From Tetrahymena thermophila SB210 (taxonomy: Eukaryota > Ciliophora > Oligohymenophorea > Hymenostomatida > Tetrahymenidae), in contig NW_002476212.1 in NCBI RefSeq assembly GCF_000189635.1, positions 434,001-498,000 on the forward strand: a stretch of 64,000 bases of DNA, read 5' to 3'. Below the pieces are notes generated by a model. That model did not search any database, was not told where the DNA came from, and worked only from the letters and a program-made list of their open reading frames with translations. Positions within the stretch are counted from its first letter, which is position 1. Each line of letters begins with the position of its first letter. Made by a program: the position numbers and the translations under genes. Shown here one piece after another: positions 52,401 through 64,000 of the stretch.

Positions 52401-53528
52401 AAAATACTTAAACTATGTGTTATAAGTATCTTCTACTTTTTAGTGTCGCATGATTATTATATCTAGCTACCTTATCTTTTGATTATATTTTTATAGATAA
52501 TTAACATTAATTATTTACTATTTTAAATCATTTAAATATTCCAATTTACTCAATAACTATTTTAAAAATGCAAATGCTAAAGAAAAAAATTAAAAGGATT
52601 TAAAACATGAAGAAAATTGTGTTTGAGAATATTGTTTATGCATTGAAATAGAATAAATAAAAAATTATATTAATGAAACTTTCAAAAACAAAAATTGGAT
52701 CTCTATTTGTTTTTTCTCTGAAGCTTATTTACTTTTTCTAATTTTAGAATACATGATTTGCTTTTATAACTCTATTCATTAATATTATATAAAATAAAAA
52801 TCGAATAGCTTGGTATTTTAGAGGACTAAAGGTATTTTCAGGTTACATTTTTAATTTTAAAATATAATAAAAATAATTAACTTATTAAAAGAATCTCAAA
52901 AAATATTTTTATTATTAAATAGTATTATTAATTCCTAGTATCATTAATTGCAAAGAAAAATAAAATTTTATATTATTTTATTATATTTAAGAATTATAAA
53001 TATAATACATGACCAAATAAAAATAAATCATCATAAATAGCTAGCTTTAAAAATGTAAAAAGGAAAATTAAGAATAAAAGAGAAGATATACAAATAAAAT
53101 TTATTTTCAAGGCATTAAAATTTATAATAGATTATTTTGCTTATACAGTAACAACGATAATTATACTATAAATCCTCATTAATTATTAGGGTAATTCCCA
53201 CCCCTAATTATAGCAAAATAATTTTTATATTAAATATATTTACTATTTATTAAATAAAGATTCTACTATAAAATAAATTAAATACAATATATTTTTTGAT
53301 TGTTTGTTATAAGTTTTTAATTTTTACTTTAGTTTTCTGATTAATTAAAATTAATCTGATTAAAATTAGTGGATAATATTTTTTTTTAAAAGTATATTAA
53401 TAGTAAATAAAAAATTATAAATCTTCAATTAATAACATAAAATTCATAAAAAAGAAATTACATAAAAAAATATATATTAATAATTAATACTCTTCTTATT
53501 TTTTTAATTTACAAGGAAAATTAAATCA
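49449..53528. other. 4-kb spacer between array members A and B
   Basis: No gene is supported in this interval. It contains an AAT trinucleotide run (49561-49583), the shared upstream segment of the array (from 49778), and a small GC-richer island with a 7-bp inverted repeat ATTAGGG/CCCTAAT at 53185-53208. The rest is featureless AT-rich DNA. Confidence 0.55.
49561..49583. repeat. AAT trinucleotide microsatellite
   Basis: Seven to eight AAT units lie about 110 bp upstream of the start codon of array member A. Member B lacks it at the matching place. Confidence 0.9.
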
Positions 53529-55787
53529 TCAGAGATTCTCTTCTACAGCATCTTAAAACATGTAACCTTATATTCTATATTATATAAAATTTAGTCATTT
53601 GTATGTATGTATGTAAAAAAAAAATACTATTCTTAGTTTGTAATGCTAGAATAAATACTAGGATTTCTCACCATTATATGAGTAGAATATCTATTCAATT
53701 TATTTTACAACTAGAAATCATCAGACTTAAACTTATCTATTTAAATTTATTCTTCTAAATCTATATTATTTTTGCAAACTAACAAATTTGGAGATCCATG
53801 ACTCTAGCTTTAGATGTTTTTTGAGAATTGAATTTCTGAGAGTTTCTACATGTATTTCTATTAGAATTAATTTTTGTCCAACTGATTGCATAGTATTTCA
53901 TATTATTTTGCATCAAGTAGATTCAAAATACTGTAGTCTATCTTTGTAGGCTTTTGCTTTTCAAAAATATTTTTAAAACTTTACTTGGCCTATTTGAATT
54001 TTTCGAAATCGTTTAAGTTATCATCTTTATTAAAAAATGAATTTTTTTCAATAACAACTCCCTATTTATCGACTTTGTAAAGAATTTATGGTTTGGGAAT
54101 GTAGTTGAATAAAGCAAGCTAGTCATCGTTAAGTATGATTCTTTTTAATTTGTCGATTTCTACAAATTTTTTTATGATATACTCTATGTCTAAGTTATTA
54201 TCAATCTCTTTGAATCCATAATCTATCACCTATTTTTTATTTCTAAAACTTTTAATAAGCTTACTTATGAAAGATAGCATATAAGAAAAAATATTAAAGT
54301 TTAGGTTTGACCTATTTTAATTAATTTCTTATTGCTTATTGTAATCATTCAAAATTTATTCATCAGTCAATTATTTTCCTGCACTTAGAGTATGTCTTTT
54401 ACTTATTTATTAAGACACGTCTTCATGGTCATTTCGCTAGGTGTAATAATCCTTAGAATCTTTGTGATCGGAAATTAAAACTGGTGAACCTGGATCGCGC
54501 TAAGCAGATGCTAGTTAATATGAGTTATCTTTTATTGAAGAGGGATTATAAAATTTGTTTATTTATCTATTTTAAGGTGCTTAATTTTCAATTGTTTCTG
54601 TATTATTTTATTATTATGTAGGATTCGAAATTAAAATACCCTAATTAGGTTTATTCGTTATGTCTTAAAAGTCAAAAGACTAGTTAATTAAAGATCTAGC
54701 TAAGTGAATTTATGAGTATCTCAAGCAAAGGAATGAAAAAATTGTGAGCAAAATTTGAGAAAAACCACCAATTTATGACATAATTGTAAATAAATTGTCA
54801 TAAGTCCTTTTATATAAATTTTCTTTCTCTTTTTCAAATCTTACAACTAAATGAAAGAAAAAACCATTAGAAGTATCAACTATCTGTAAATCAAAAAAGT
54901 AAAAATTAAAATTCTACTGAATAAATAAATATATATATATATAAATAAGAAGGAGAAAAAAACTTTACTTGATTATCACTATAGCTGAATGAAGGATACG
55001 TTTATGTTGAAATATCAGATGTGACCCATCCAAGATCGCTCTCTACGTAATTATTTCTCATAAATACGTTAACTTCTCTTGGGAGATTTTAGCTAGTAAT
55101 CCAATACAAATCTCTTGAATATCTTATAAAAGGATCATCTTTGTTTTCAGGTGCAAAGTAGACATCTGTGAATAATAATTCGATGTAGTTGTTGTCAACC
55201 AGAGCATCTATTTCTTTTTCATCTTTGCAGCCTTATCCAGAGCATTTATAGAAATAAAAGTTTAGTTCTTGGTAAGAATCAGAATTGAACTATCCTTCAA
55301 TCTCAACTACCAAGTCTTTTGGAATGCATTAATGCATATAGAATTCAGACTTGAGAAAAAACTCTCTTAGTTGAGGATCAGGAACATGGTCATCTGTGCA
55401 ATTAACTAAACTAAACACTTTTGAGTTAAAAACTTAATCATATTTACCTGTTGTGCTGTTGTAGACATTTTTTTTAGTCTTATGCACTCCTTGTATTGTG
55501 AATAAGGTATTGTCAATATAGTAGTTATAGTTAATGTCTAAAACTCCCAAAGCAAGAGAGAGAGTATTTGGGGTTATAACAAACATTTTAGGGTCCTATA
55601 CCTATCTTTCTTAGTAAAGCACTGTTGGATTTCTTCCATTAATCACTGATGATATTAAGATTCCCAACCTAATCAAAATAAGACTACATAAGATAGCAGT
55701 AAGGAAAGCACCAAATTTAGTTTTATGGATCTATGAGCCTTAAAATCTAACTGAAACTTGACTACCAAATATGTCCAATTAATTCAT
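53529..55787 (-). CDS. Array member B: complete two-pass membrane protein
   Basis: Three exons, 54969-55787 (819 bp), 53628-54883 (1,256 bp) and 53529-53574 (46 bp), give 706 aa ending in TGA. Start is MNQLDIFGSQVSVRF. Layout: short N-terminal cytoplasmic part, membrane segment 1 (LTAILCSLILIRLGIL), ectodomain of about 200 residues with paired cysteines, membrane segment 2 just after intron 1 (SQIGGFSQILLTIFSFL), then a cytoplasmic region of about 400 residues. Conserved cytoplasmic blocks include VIDYGFKEIDNNLDIEYIIK and DDQLALFNYIPKPQILYKVD, followed by SILNLLDAKQYEIL. The C-terminus is IQGYMFQDAVEENL. I recognise the fold only as a multi-copy ciliate membrane-protein type; no enzyme motif is visible. 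It is nearly identical to A and clearly diverged from C, so A and B arose or were homogenised recently. Confidence 0.8.
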
Positions 55788-57239
55788 TTATTTTCAAGCA
55801 ATTTGTATTTTCTTATATTTATATTTTATATATTTTTAATAATAATTTAAATAAATAAATGATCTTTTTAATAACATTTGGTAGAACAATAAAAATATAA
55901 GTTATCTTCTACTTTTAATTTGATTTTTCTTATTTTATTTAAAATTCTGGAAAAAAACATAACCTAAAAAGTTAACAATTAATTTCTTTTAAAAGTAAGG
56001 CTTTTTTTTAACAAGTTAATAAAATTAAATTTTTTAATTTTGAATTAGTTAAATATTAGTTTGTAATTAAATTAAAAATATTTTCACAAATACCCTTGCT
56101 CTGATTTTTAATTAAATGTTGAAAGATTTGTAATTCAGATGAATATATTAATATTAATTTTAGTATTTGCATTATTTTATATAAATTTATTATTAGAATG
56201 TAAACACTTGTAAAAACAATCCAGCTTAATAAAAATTCATGCTTGTAATAAATTCTAGTGTATATAAATTGATCTTTATCAAAGTACTAAGGTATAAGAT
56301 GTATATAATTTATTGGTTTCAAAACTATTTTTAAATTTTTTTTCCTCATAAGAAGTTAGTTAATAAATTGGGTAATAAAAAAAGAGTTATTTTATAGTTT
56401 TAGTTTATGTTAAACTGATTTTTCTAACTCATTTTTAAAAAATGCTTACAAAATTAATAATCAAGGTTTTTAAAATATTTTTACTTCTCTTTATTTCTGA
56501 ATAATAATTAGGTTTTACATATAAATTCGTAAGTGCTTATTTAAAAATATTTTATTAACTTATTAAATCTAAGAAAATAATGAATCAATGAAAGCTTGTA
56601 GATTGTAAACGAATTTCCTTTTTCTATTAAAAATTTACTAAACAATTAAAAGCTAAATCAAAAATTTAAAAAAGCAATAAAATTAAATAAAGCTATTTTT
56701 TGAAAATTTTAATACGCAATTTAAGCTTTGTAATACTAAAATTCTTAAATTTTGCTTTTAATACTTTTTTTCTAGATTTAAATATACATATTCTTGGGAA
56801 AAGGAGATTTTAAAATGCTAAAATTTTATTTATTCAAATTTATGTTAATTTTACTTCACTAATAAAATAGAATAATAATATAAATTAAAAGATAATTATC
56901 ATTGTATTGTTATTATCCCTATTTTACATTAATTAATTTAAAAGTCCCTAAAAAAATAAGTTTATGCATTTAAAAAAATGATTTATCATTGATTTTTTTA
57001 TTAATATCTCCAGCTAATACTTTTATGATTTCAAAATACTAATTACAAACAAACTTAATTCTTAAAATTTTGGGAATAAATTAAGTGAATAAAAGCATTT
57101 TCTAATCATTTCATCATATTAAATTCCTTCAATTCTTCTCTCATATGTTGTAAGTAAATTTGAATTACTTTTAATAATATATAACAAATATTGAAATAAT
57201 AAAATACTGGACAAATAAATTTTAATCTAAATTAAGAAA
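55788..57239. other. Spacer upstream of array member B
   Basis: AT-rich sequence. The first 60 bp upstream of the start codon resemble the same region of A and C. The shared upstream segment occurs at 56093 onward (CCCTTGCTCTGATTTTTAAT). No intact gene is present. Confidence 0.55.
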
Positions 57240-57960
57240 TATATAATTGACTAGTAGAATTTAGCTGGTTATCCACATAACTAAAAGAAGAATATAATTA
57301 AGTTTAGAAATCAGGAGTTACCCATCTGAAATCGTTCCAGCGGAGAATTATTCCTCATAAAACGTCAACATATTTAAAGGGATAATAATAATTAATCCAA
57401 TAAACATCTCTAGAAAAACTTTAAACAGATTTCCTTTATTTTTTGTAATAAAGTTAATATTTGTTGATTAAAGGTCAATAAAGTTATTATTCAACAGATC
57501 ATTAAATTATTTGCCATTTTTACACCTATATCCTTTGCATTTATTGATATTTAATTCCCTTAAAAATTTTAGTTAAACCATCATTCAATCACTATTTACA
57601 AATTCTTAGGTGTGCTTTAAGGCATATTGAGCTGAGACTTGAGGAGGTACTTACTTATCTGAGAGTCAGGAATATTATTATGTGTAAAATTAACTAGGTT
57701 ATACTTCCTATATTGTTAATAAGCTTATGTAAGTATAATAGTTTAGACTTGTGCCTGTGCGTCTTCTAATAAGAGAAAGAGTATCAGGGGTTATAGCAAA
57801 CTATTTTGGGTCTTATACTAGTATTTTCTTCCAATATTTCAATAGGATTGTTTTTATTTAAATTTTGAGCTTACTAACTACAATAAACTGAATAAAGTAA
57901 CAGAAAATTAGATAATTAAAATAAATGACTCAAATTTAATTTTAAATTTATTTGATCGAT
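57240..57960 (-). pseudogene. Decayed relic of an array member (exon 1 only)
   Basis: The minus strand retains pieces of family exon 1 in order, in shifting frames. They include ILVQDPKQFAITPDTLSL (matching QDPKMFVITPNTLSL of A), IPDSQISKYLLKSQLNM (matching VPDPQLREFFLKSQLNM), CKGYRCKNGKQFNDLLNN (matching CSGQGCKDEKEIDALVDN) and a final SYVDNQ at the intron-1 position. Frame changes and an internal deletion of about 80 bp after the LTIQ-like part break the protein. No exon 2 homology follows, so the relic stops near the intron. The N-terminal end near 57960 is too diverged to place exactly. Confidence 0.8.
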
Positions 57961-58995
57961 TAAATCAAACATTAATTAAATTGACCTACTAATTAATCAA
58001 ATTAATTAATTTTCACTTATAATGTATTATTGTTTTATCTTAGGATACAATTTGTTTACTATGATTTGTAATTGGTCAAGTCTAGCTCTTAATACACCTT
58101 GAACTGTACCCATGCTTATTATTTATAACAAAAATAAACATTTTGTTTTTCTTCCTTAGACAAAAACTTCTAAAAATACATCTAAATAATTTAACCAAAT
58201 TAAATTAATTAAGGGATTAAGAAAGCGTAAAGAGGGAAGTTCATCTGAAGAATAGAATAATTTAGTTTTGGTAACTGTAATTTGGGTAATATTTATACCC
58301 TTATATGAAAATGAAAGATTTATTTATAAATTCATTCAAATTTCATAAAAATTTAATATTAAAAAAATAAATTTCTCCTAAGAAGGGGATAGATACATAG
58401 TAGATATATTATTGAAATTAAATTATTTTTTATATTTAATACTTTTTATAAACTAAAATAATTTTAATTGATTTTTTAAAATAAAAATGAATATAAATTT
58501 TTAAAACTAGATCAATAATTAAATTTAAACTCTGAGGCATTTCAAAACAAATATTATAAGCATATTTTGTTAGCTCTCTTTAAATTATTTAAGTAAGCTT
58601 TTTTTTGAAATAAAAAAAATGTGTTTTGAATAAAATCATACACTTTTTTAGGAATCAGAAAAATCATTTAAGATGTTAATTAATGATGATTTACCTCATA
58701 GGTATTTTGTTTTTGTTTCATAGATTTTTCAAAGTTAATATCTTATTTTTTAGGATAAATAATTGTTTCTTTCTAAAAAATAAAAAAATAAAATAAAATA
58801 CTCTATTTACCTTATTTAACTGATTAATTTTTTAAAAATTTTAAATGGTAAATAACTAATTGATAATTAATAAAAAATTAAATTCTTCCATAAAATACAA
58901 AAATCCATAAATAATAAATGAAATTATAAAATAAATAACATTTTTAACAGTTACTTACTATATTTTTTTTTACTTTACTAGGAAATCTTTTATTT
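57961..58995. other. Spacer with a possible small family fragment
   Basis: AT-rich spacer between the relic and the 3' end of member C. At about 58005-58116 on the minus strand a 37-codon frame begins MGTVQGVLRARLDQL. It is slightly GC-richer than its surroundings and faintly resembles the family stretch TIQGVHKTKKN. It could be a further relic; no gene is claimed. Confidence 0.4.
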
Positions 58996-61283
58996 TCAGA
59001 GATTGTCCTATACAACATTTTAAAAGATTTACCCTTATTTTCTATATGAAATAAAAATTTAGTTAATTAATTTACATGTAAAAAATAAATTTACTAATCT
59101 TAGTTTGTAATTTAAGAATAAATATTAGGATTCCTCACTGATTTTATATTTGAATATCTATTTAGTTTCATTTATAGTTATAAATATTTAGATTTAAGTT
59201 TATTTTCTTAAGTTTATTCTTCTAAATTGGAATTTTTTTCATAAGCTAACTCATTCCGAGATTGAGAACACTAGTTTTAAATATATTTTTCTGAGATTCT
59301 GTGCTGGTTTTATTGTTATTATGATTTGAACTACATTTTATCTAACTAATTGCATAATATTTTTTATTATTTTGCATCAAGTAAATTCATAATTCTATTT
59401 TCTATCTTTGTTTGTTTTTCCTTATCAAAAATGTTTTGAAAGCTTTACTTTACCTTTTTGAATTTTTAGAAATCATTTAATTTATCATCTTCATTAAAAA
59501 ATGAATTTTTTTCAATAATAACTCTCTATGTTGCATCAAACTTGTAAAGAATTTATGGCTTTGGAATGTAGTTAAACAAAGTAAGCTAGTCGTCATTAAA
59601 TATGATTCTTTTTAATTTGTCGATTTCTACTAATTTTTTGATTATATATTCTACGTCTAAGATATTATCAATCTCTCTGATTCCATAATCAATCACCTGT
59701 TTTTTATTTTTAAAGCTTTAAAAAACTCTAGATACGAAAGATAGCATGTAAGTAAAAATATTGAAGTTCAAGCTTGACCTATTTTAAACTATTTCTTATT
59801 ATTTATTGTAATCATTCATAATTTCTTCATCAGTTAATTATTTACTTATATTATTGGTATATTTTTGACATAATTATTATGTTTTTTCTTAATGTTAGTT
59901 TTGTTTAGTAAAATCTATTTTAGAAACTTTCAAATCTTATGCTAAAATTGGCGAACATGTATCACACGAAGGAGATTTTAATTAAAATGAGCTTCCTTTT
60001 AATGAAGGGGGACAGAATAATGTTTACATTTATTTATTTTAAGATTAATTTTGAATTATTTCTATATTATTTTAACACTAAGTCGAATTAGAAATCAAAA
60101 TACCCTAATCAGTTTTATTACTTACATCTTAAAATTCAAAAGATTTATTAATTAAAGATCTGGCTAAGTGAATTTAGGAGTATCTCAAACAAACAAAAGA
60201 AAAAATTGTAAGTAAAATTTGAGAAAAACCACCAATTTAAGACATAATTGTAAATAAATTGTCATAAGATCTTTTGTATAGGTTTTCTTTTTCTTTTTCA
60301 AATCTTATAACTAAATGAAAGAAAAATCCATTAGAAGTATCAACTATCTTTAAAGAAATTAAAAATTAAAATTTTATTAGATGAATATATAATAAAGATA
60401 AGTAAGAAAAAGAACAAATAACTCAAATAACTTTATTAAATTAATTCATCAAATTAAAACTTACTTGATTATCACTATAGCTGTACGATGGATAAATTTA
60501 TGTTTTGATATCGGATGTAACCCATCCAAAATCACTTTCTACATAATTGTTTCTCATAAATATGTTTACCTCTTTAGGGAGATTTTAGCTAGTAACCCAG
60601 TATAAATCTCTTGAATATTTTACAAAAGGATTATCTTTGTTTTCAGGTACAAAATAGACATCTGTGAATAAAAGTTCAATGTAGTTGTTATTCACCAAAG
60701 CATTAATTTCTTTTTCATCTCTACAATATTATCCAGTGCATTTATAAAAATAGAAATTTAGTTCTTGATAAGAATCTGAGTTGAACTATCCTTCAATCTC
60801 AACTAACAAATCTTTCGGAATGCATTAATGCATATAGAGTTGAGACTTCAGAAAAAACTCTCTTAATTAAGGGTCAGGAACATGATCATCTGTACAATTA
60901 ACTAGATTAAACACTTTTTCACTAAAAACTTGATCATATTTACATGTTGTGCTATTGTATACGTTCTATTTAGTCTTATGTACACCTTATATTGTGAATA
61001 ACCTATTATCAATATACTAGTTGTATTTCATATCTGAAACTCCTAAAGCAAGAGAGAGAGTATCTGGAGCAATGGAAAACATTTTTGGGTCCTATACTTA
61101 TCTTTCTTGATAAAGCACTGTTGGATTTTTTCCATTAATTACTGAAAATACTAAGATTCCTAATCTAACTAATATAAAACTAAATAAGATAATCGTAAGG
61201 AATGCTCCAAATTAAGTTTTATGTATCTATGATCCATGTAATCTAACAGAAATTTAGCTTCCAAATATATCAAATTGATTCAT
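58996..61283 (-). CDS. Array member C: complete, diverged two-pass membrane protein
   Basis: Three exons, 60465-61283 (819 bp), 59095-60347 (1,253 bp) and 58996-59041 (46 bp), give 705 aa. Start is MNQFDIFGSQISVRLHGSQI. Membrane segment 1 (LTIILFSFILVRLGILVFSV), the cysteine positions of the ectodomain (LVNCTDDHVPDP, YKCTGQYCRDEKEI) and membrane segment 2 are kept. The middle of the cytoplasmic region (about 59850-60080) differs most and carries extra cysteines (FCPPSLKGS, PSCDTCSPIL). Conserved blocks VIDYGIREIDNILDVEYIIK and DDQLTLFNYIPKPQILYK remain, and the C-terminus IFQNVVQDNL aligns with B. Intron positions and phases match B exactly, while intron sequences are diverged. The frame is intact and TGA-terminated, so the gene is probably functional, role unknown. 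Confidence 0.8.
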
Positions 61284-63398
61284 TGATGTTCAAAATTTTT
61301 ATATTTTTTTTAGATTAATATTTTATAAATTTATTATTATCTTTTGAATTATGATGATAAATCTGTCACTTAAGAAATATATTAAAATCCAAGCAACCTT
61401 TTACTTTAAATTATACTTTTGTGCCTTACTTAAATTTCTTAAAAAAAGATATAATCTAATTATAACAAAACAAAAAATTTTCTACATTTAAAATAGCACT
61501 AGAAATTGTGTAATAAAGTTTAAAATCTATTTAAAAATATGTATTTTTTGATTAATATTTGTTTGGGGAGTTTTTTGAATACAAAAATTAGCTTAAAAAA
61601 AATTTTTTTTTTTTTTATTAAATATATATATGTTTTTAATGATATCATAAATTTATATCTACCCTGCTCTAATTTTTATATGAAATTTGAAATATAGCAT
61701 AATGCTTTGGTTACTAAATTTAATATTTGATTTCATTATTATTGAATTTTTTTAAATGAATTCAAAACATTATTTTAAATGAATTAGAAATTATCGTAGT
61801 AATCTAGCGTTATAAATTATTTCTCATGCTTTTAATGAAATTTAATTTATTTGTATCAAAATTACTTAAGATTATCAAAGTTTTATGGTTAAAGTTTATT
61901 AAAAAGTATTGATTTCAAAATACCTATTATATTTAACTTCCTTTTTAGATTTTTAATTAATTAGGACTATTAATAATAATTTGTTTCTTCATTTAAATCT
62001 AATTTATATTGACTCTGCAAACTCTTATTTGTTTAATTATAAAAAAATACTCAGCAAGTTTCTTAGTGCCAATATCTTTTTATTTATTTATCAATGAATA
62101 AAAATACTAATTTTTTAATAGTAAATATTCATTTAAATATGCAATTTTTGTAAAATGCCATTTTAAATTTTATTGTATATATTACTATAAAATATAAAAA
62201 TTATTATATTAACTTTAATTTATAATTGATATGAAATCTTTGATAACTTTTTTTTTATCATAATATATGAGTAATTAATATCACACTTGATTAACTTAAT
62301 AAATCTAAGAGAATATAAATCTATCATATCTTAAAGATTGTAGAGGCTAATATTTTTTTTATATTATTAAAAATATTTTCTATAAAATTGATATTTTAGT
62401 TAAATGTAAAAAATACTAAGTGTAATTAATTAATTAATAAATAAATAATAAATTTATTTTTGGAATTTAAAAAAGAATTAACATTTATTTTATGAAATCT
62501 CTTACACTCCTATCTTCATTTTTTCCTATTTATAAATATGATTTATTCTTTAGAATTTAATTTTTTAAATACTTGAATTTTATTGTTTGTTATTATCAAA
62601 TTTTAACAAAAGTTTATTAAAATTTATTTTATTTGTTTTAATTAAGCTCATATAATATTATAATATATGATTAATTATTACTATGCTATTAATACCATAT
62701 TACATTAAAATAATAATCACAGAAAAATAAATTGAGCTTTTATTCAAAATAATTTATTTGATTATTATTAAAATATTTGATAATTCAAATTAAAAAGGAC
62801 AAGTAAACATAGTTTATTAAATTTCGAGAATAAGTTAAAAAACCTCTTATGAAATATCATTAGTTCCATCTGCTTCTGTGGTTAATTCAATTTTAATTAC
62901 TTTTAATAATATTAGAACTTTGAAATTCACACTGTTTCAAATTTTTTTATATATTAATTTCGCGTTTTCTTTTTAAAATTTTAAATATTTTTTACTGAAA
63001 ACTTAAAATTAATTATTTATCTTTTAACTTGATTCACAATAACAAACACTAAAAACTCTATAAAAATTGAAATATTATTTTTTTATAAATTAATTAGAAT
63101 CTCACATCTAATTAACAAATTAATTACTAATAAGCTTGATTAGACTAATTTATAATTAGGCTTAATTTTTACATAAATATTTTTTGTAAATATCTAAATA
63201 TAAAAAATCATTAGTAAGTAAGTAAGTATATCAGAAATAAAAAGTGCTAAAACAAATAAAAATAATAAAAATAAAAACAAAAATATATCTATTTTAATTG
63301 ATTAATAAATATTATTAATAACTAATTAAATTTATTCTAAAATTTTACTATCTACTTATGTAGTATTTTGTAAAAAATAGAGATCTCTAAAAGTTTCA
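61284..63398. other. Spacer between array members C and D
   Basis: AT-rich DNA with the shared array upstream segment at 61662 onward (CCCTGCTCTAATTTTTATA). No open gene, tRNA or clear repeat element is seen in the remainder. Confidence 0.55.
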
Positions 63399-63488
63399 TC
63401 AGTATTTTTCATCAATTGAATCTTTTTAGGAGTAATTGACAATTCTATTTTTGATAAAAAGATTCATCATCATTTTAATTTTATGAAA

Positions 63489-63533
<45 letters not shown>

Positions 63534-64000
63534 ACTTTTCTTAGTCTGAAATTGTAGAATACATGCTTGGATTTCTTACCTTTTTAAATGTAGAGTATTT
63601 TTTTATTTTGCCTGAATCAAAACAATCTTCTATACTATCACATACTCCTTCTTCTGAATTTGGGTGTTTTAATGCAAATTTTGTAGTCATACCTTATGAT
63701 AAATTATAAGATGGTGAAACAGGTTGCATGGCTTATAATTCTTTTAAAATTGATTGCTATCTCTATAAGAATTATTTCTTATCTAATTTACTAGATAATA
63801 TTTCATATTATTTATCGTCAAGCAGATTTAGGATGCTTATATCAATTTTAGTAGGCTTTTACTTTTCAGCAATATTTTTAAAGCATTACTTAGCCTTTTT
63901 AAATTTGTCGATATCACTGAGGTTATCATCATTATTAAAAAAAGAATTTTTTTCTATTATAACTCCTTGCGTTTTGTCTTCTTTATAAAGTATTTATGGT
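63399..64000 (-). CDS. Array member D: 3' part, cut by window edge
   Basis: Only the C-terminal part lies in the window; the 5' end is beyond 64000. Exon 2 (63536 to edge) encodes VIIEKNSFFNNDDNLSDIDK, then KIDISILNLLDDKQYEIL, matching the end of B, followed by a diverged glutamine-rich and acidic tail (HPNSEEGVCDSIEDCFDSGK) and VRNPSMYSTISDQEK at the splice site. The last exon (63399-63444) is 46 bp, as in B and C, and encodes IVNYSQKDSIDEKY before TGA. The intron between them carries a long AAAT microsatellite. It is the most divergent member at the C-terminus. Confidence 0.8.
63486..63532. repeat. AAAT tetranucleotide microsatellite inside intron
   Basis: About twelve AAAT units fill half of the last intron of array member D, just inside its splice donor. 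This is seen directly in the sequence. Confidence 0.95.

Noticed and set aside
63728..63988. Plus-strand 86-codon frame at the right edge
   Set aside because: It is antisense to exon 2 of array member D, whose minus-strand reading aligns with members B and C.

Overview
The window comes from a ciliate, most probably a Tetrahymena species and probably its macronuclear genome. The DNA is extremely AT-rich. Genes open up only if TAA and TAG are read as glutamine and TGA is the sole stop. Introns are short, very AT-rich GT...AG introns. Conserved eukaryotic proteins emerge under these rules, often with TAA or TAG codons inside conserved motifs. I saw no telomeric C4A2 arrays, rRNA or tRNA.

Positions 1-28,300 carry seven genes, all on the minus strand. 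They encode a VAP-type MSP-domain protein (947-2072), a GCN20/ABCF3-like ATPase (2674-5839), an ABCC transporter (6787-11886) and a sortilin/VPS10 receptor (13218-16500). Next come a multi-PHD chromatin-reader-like protein (17919-22340), a cysteine-rich type I membrane protein (23388-25589) and a PTEN-type phosphatase (26195-28224).

Positions 29,292-45,583 carry a 2,212-codon VLIG-like giant GTPase read as one exon (29292-35930), an intergenic 356-bp tandem duplication (about 36341-37050), the only plus-strand gene (an ankyrin-repeat protein, 38312-40450), and a DENND4-type Rab exchange-factor homologue (40771-45583).

Positions 47,300-64,000 hold a tandem minus-strand array of an uncharacterised two-pass membrane protein family. 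Copy A (47305-49448) has lost its normal 3' end. Copies B (53529-55787) and C (58996-61283) are complete. A decayed relic lies at about 57240-57960, and copy D runs off the right edge (63399-64000). B, C and D share exon structure: the last exon is 46 bp in all three, and exon 1 is 819 bp in A, B and C. The spacers also carry copies of a shared upstream segment.

The genes do not form an operon. Several fall into a membrane-traffic and lipid-signalling theme (VAP, sortilin, PTEN, DENND4, ABCC), but this is ordinary eukaryotic gene neighbourhood and I do not infer a pathway from it. The most unusual items are the VLIG-like GTPase with an altered P-loop and repeat insert, and the actively turning-over membrane-protein array.
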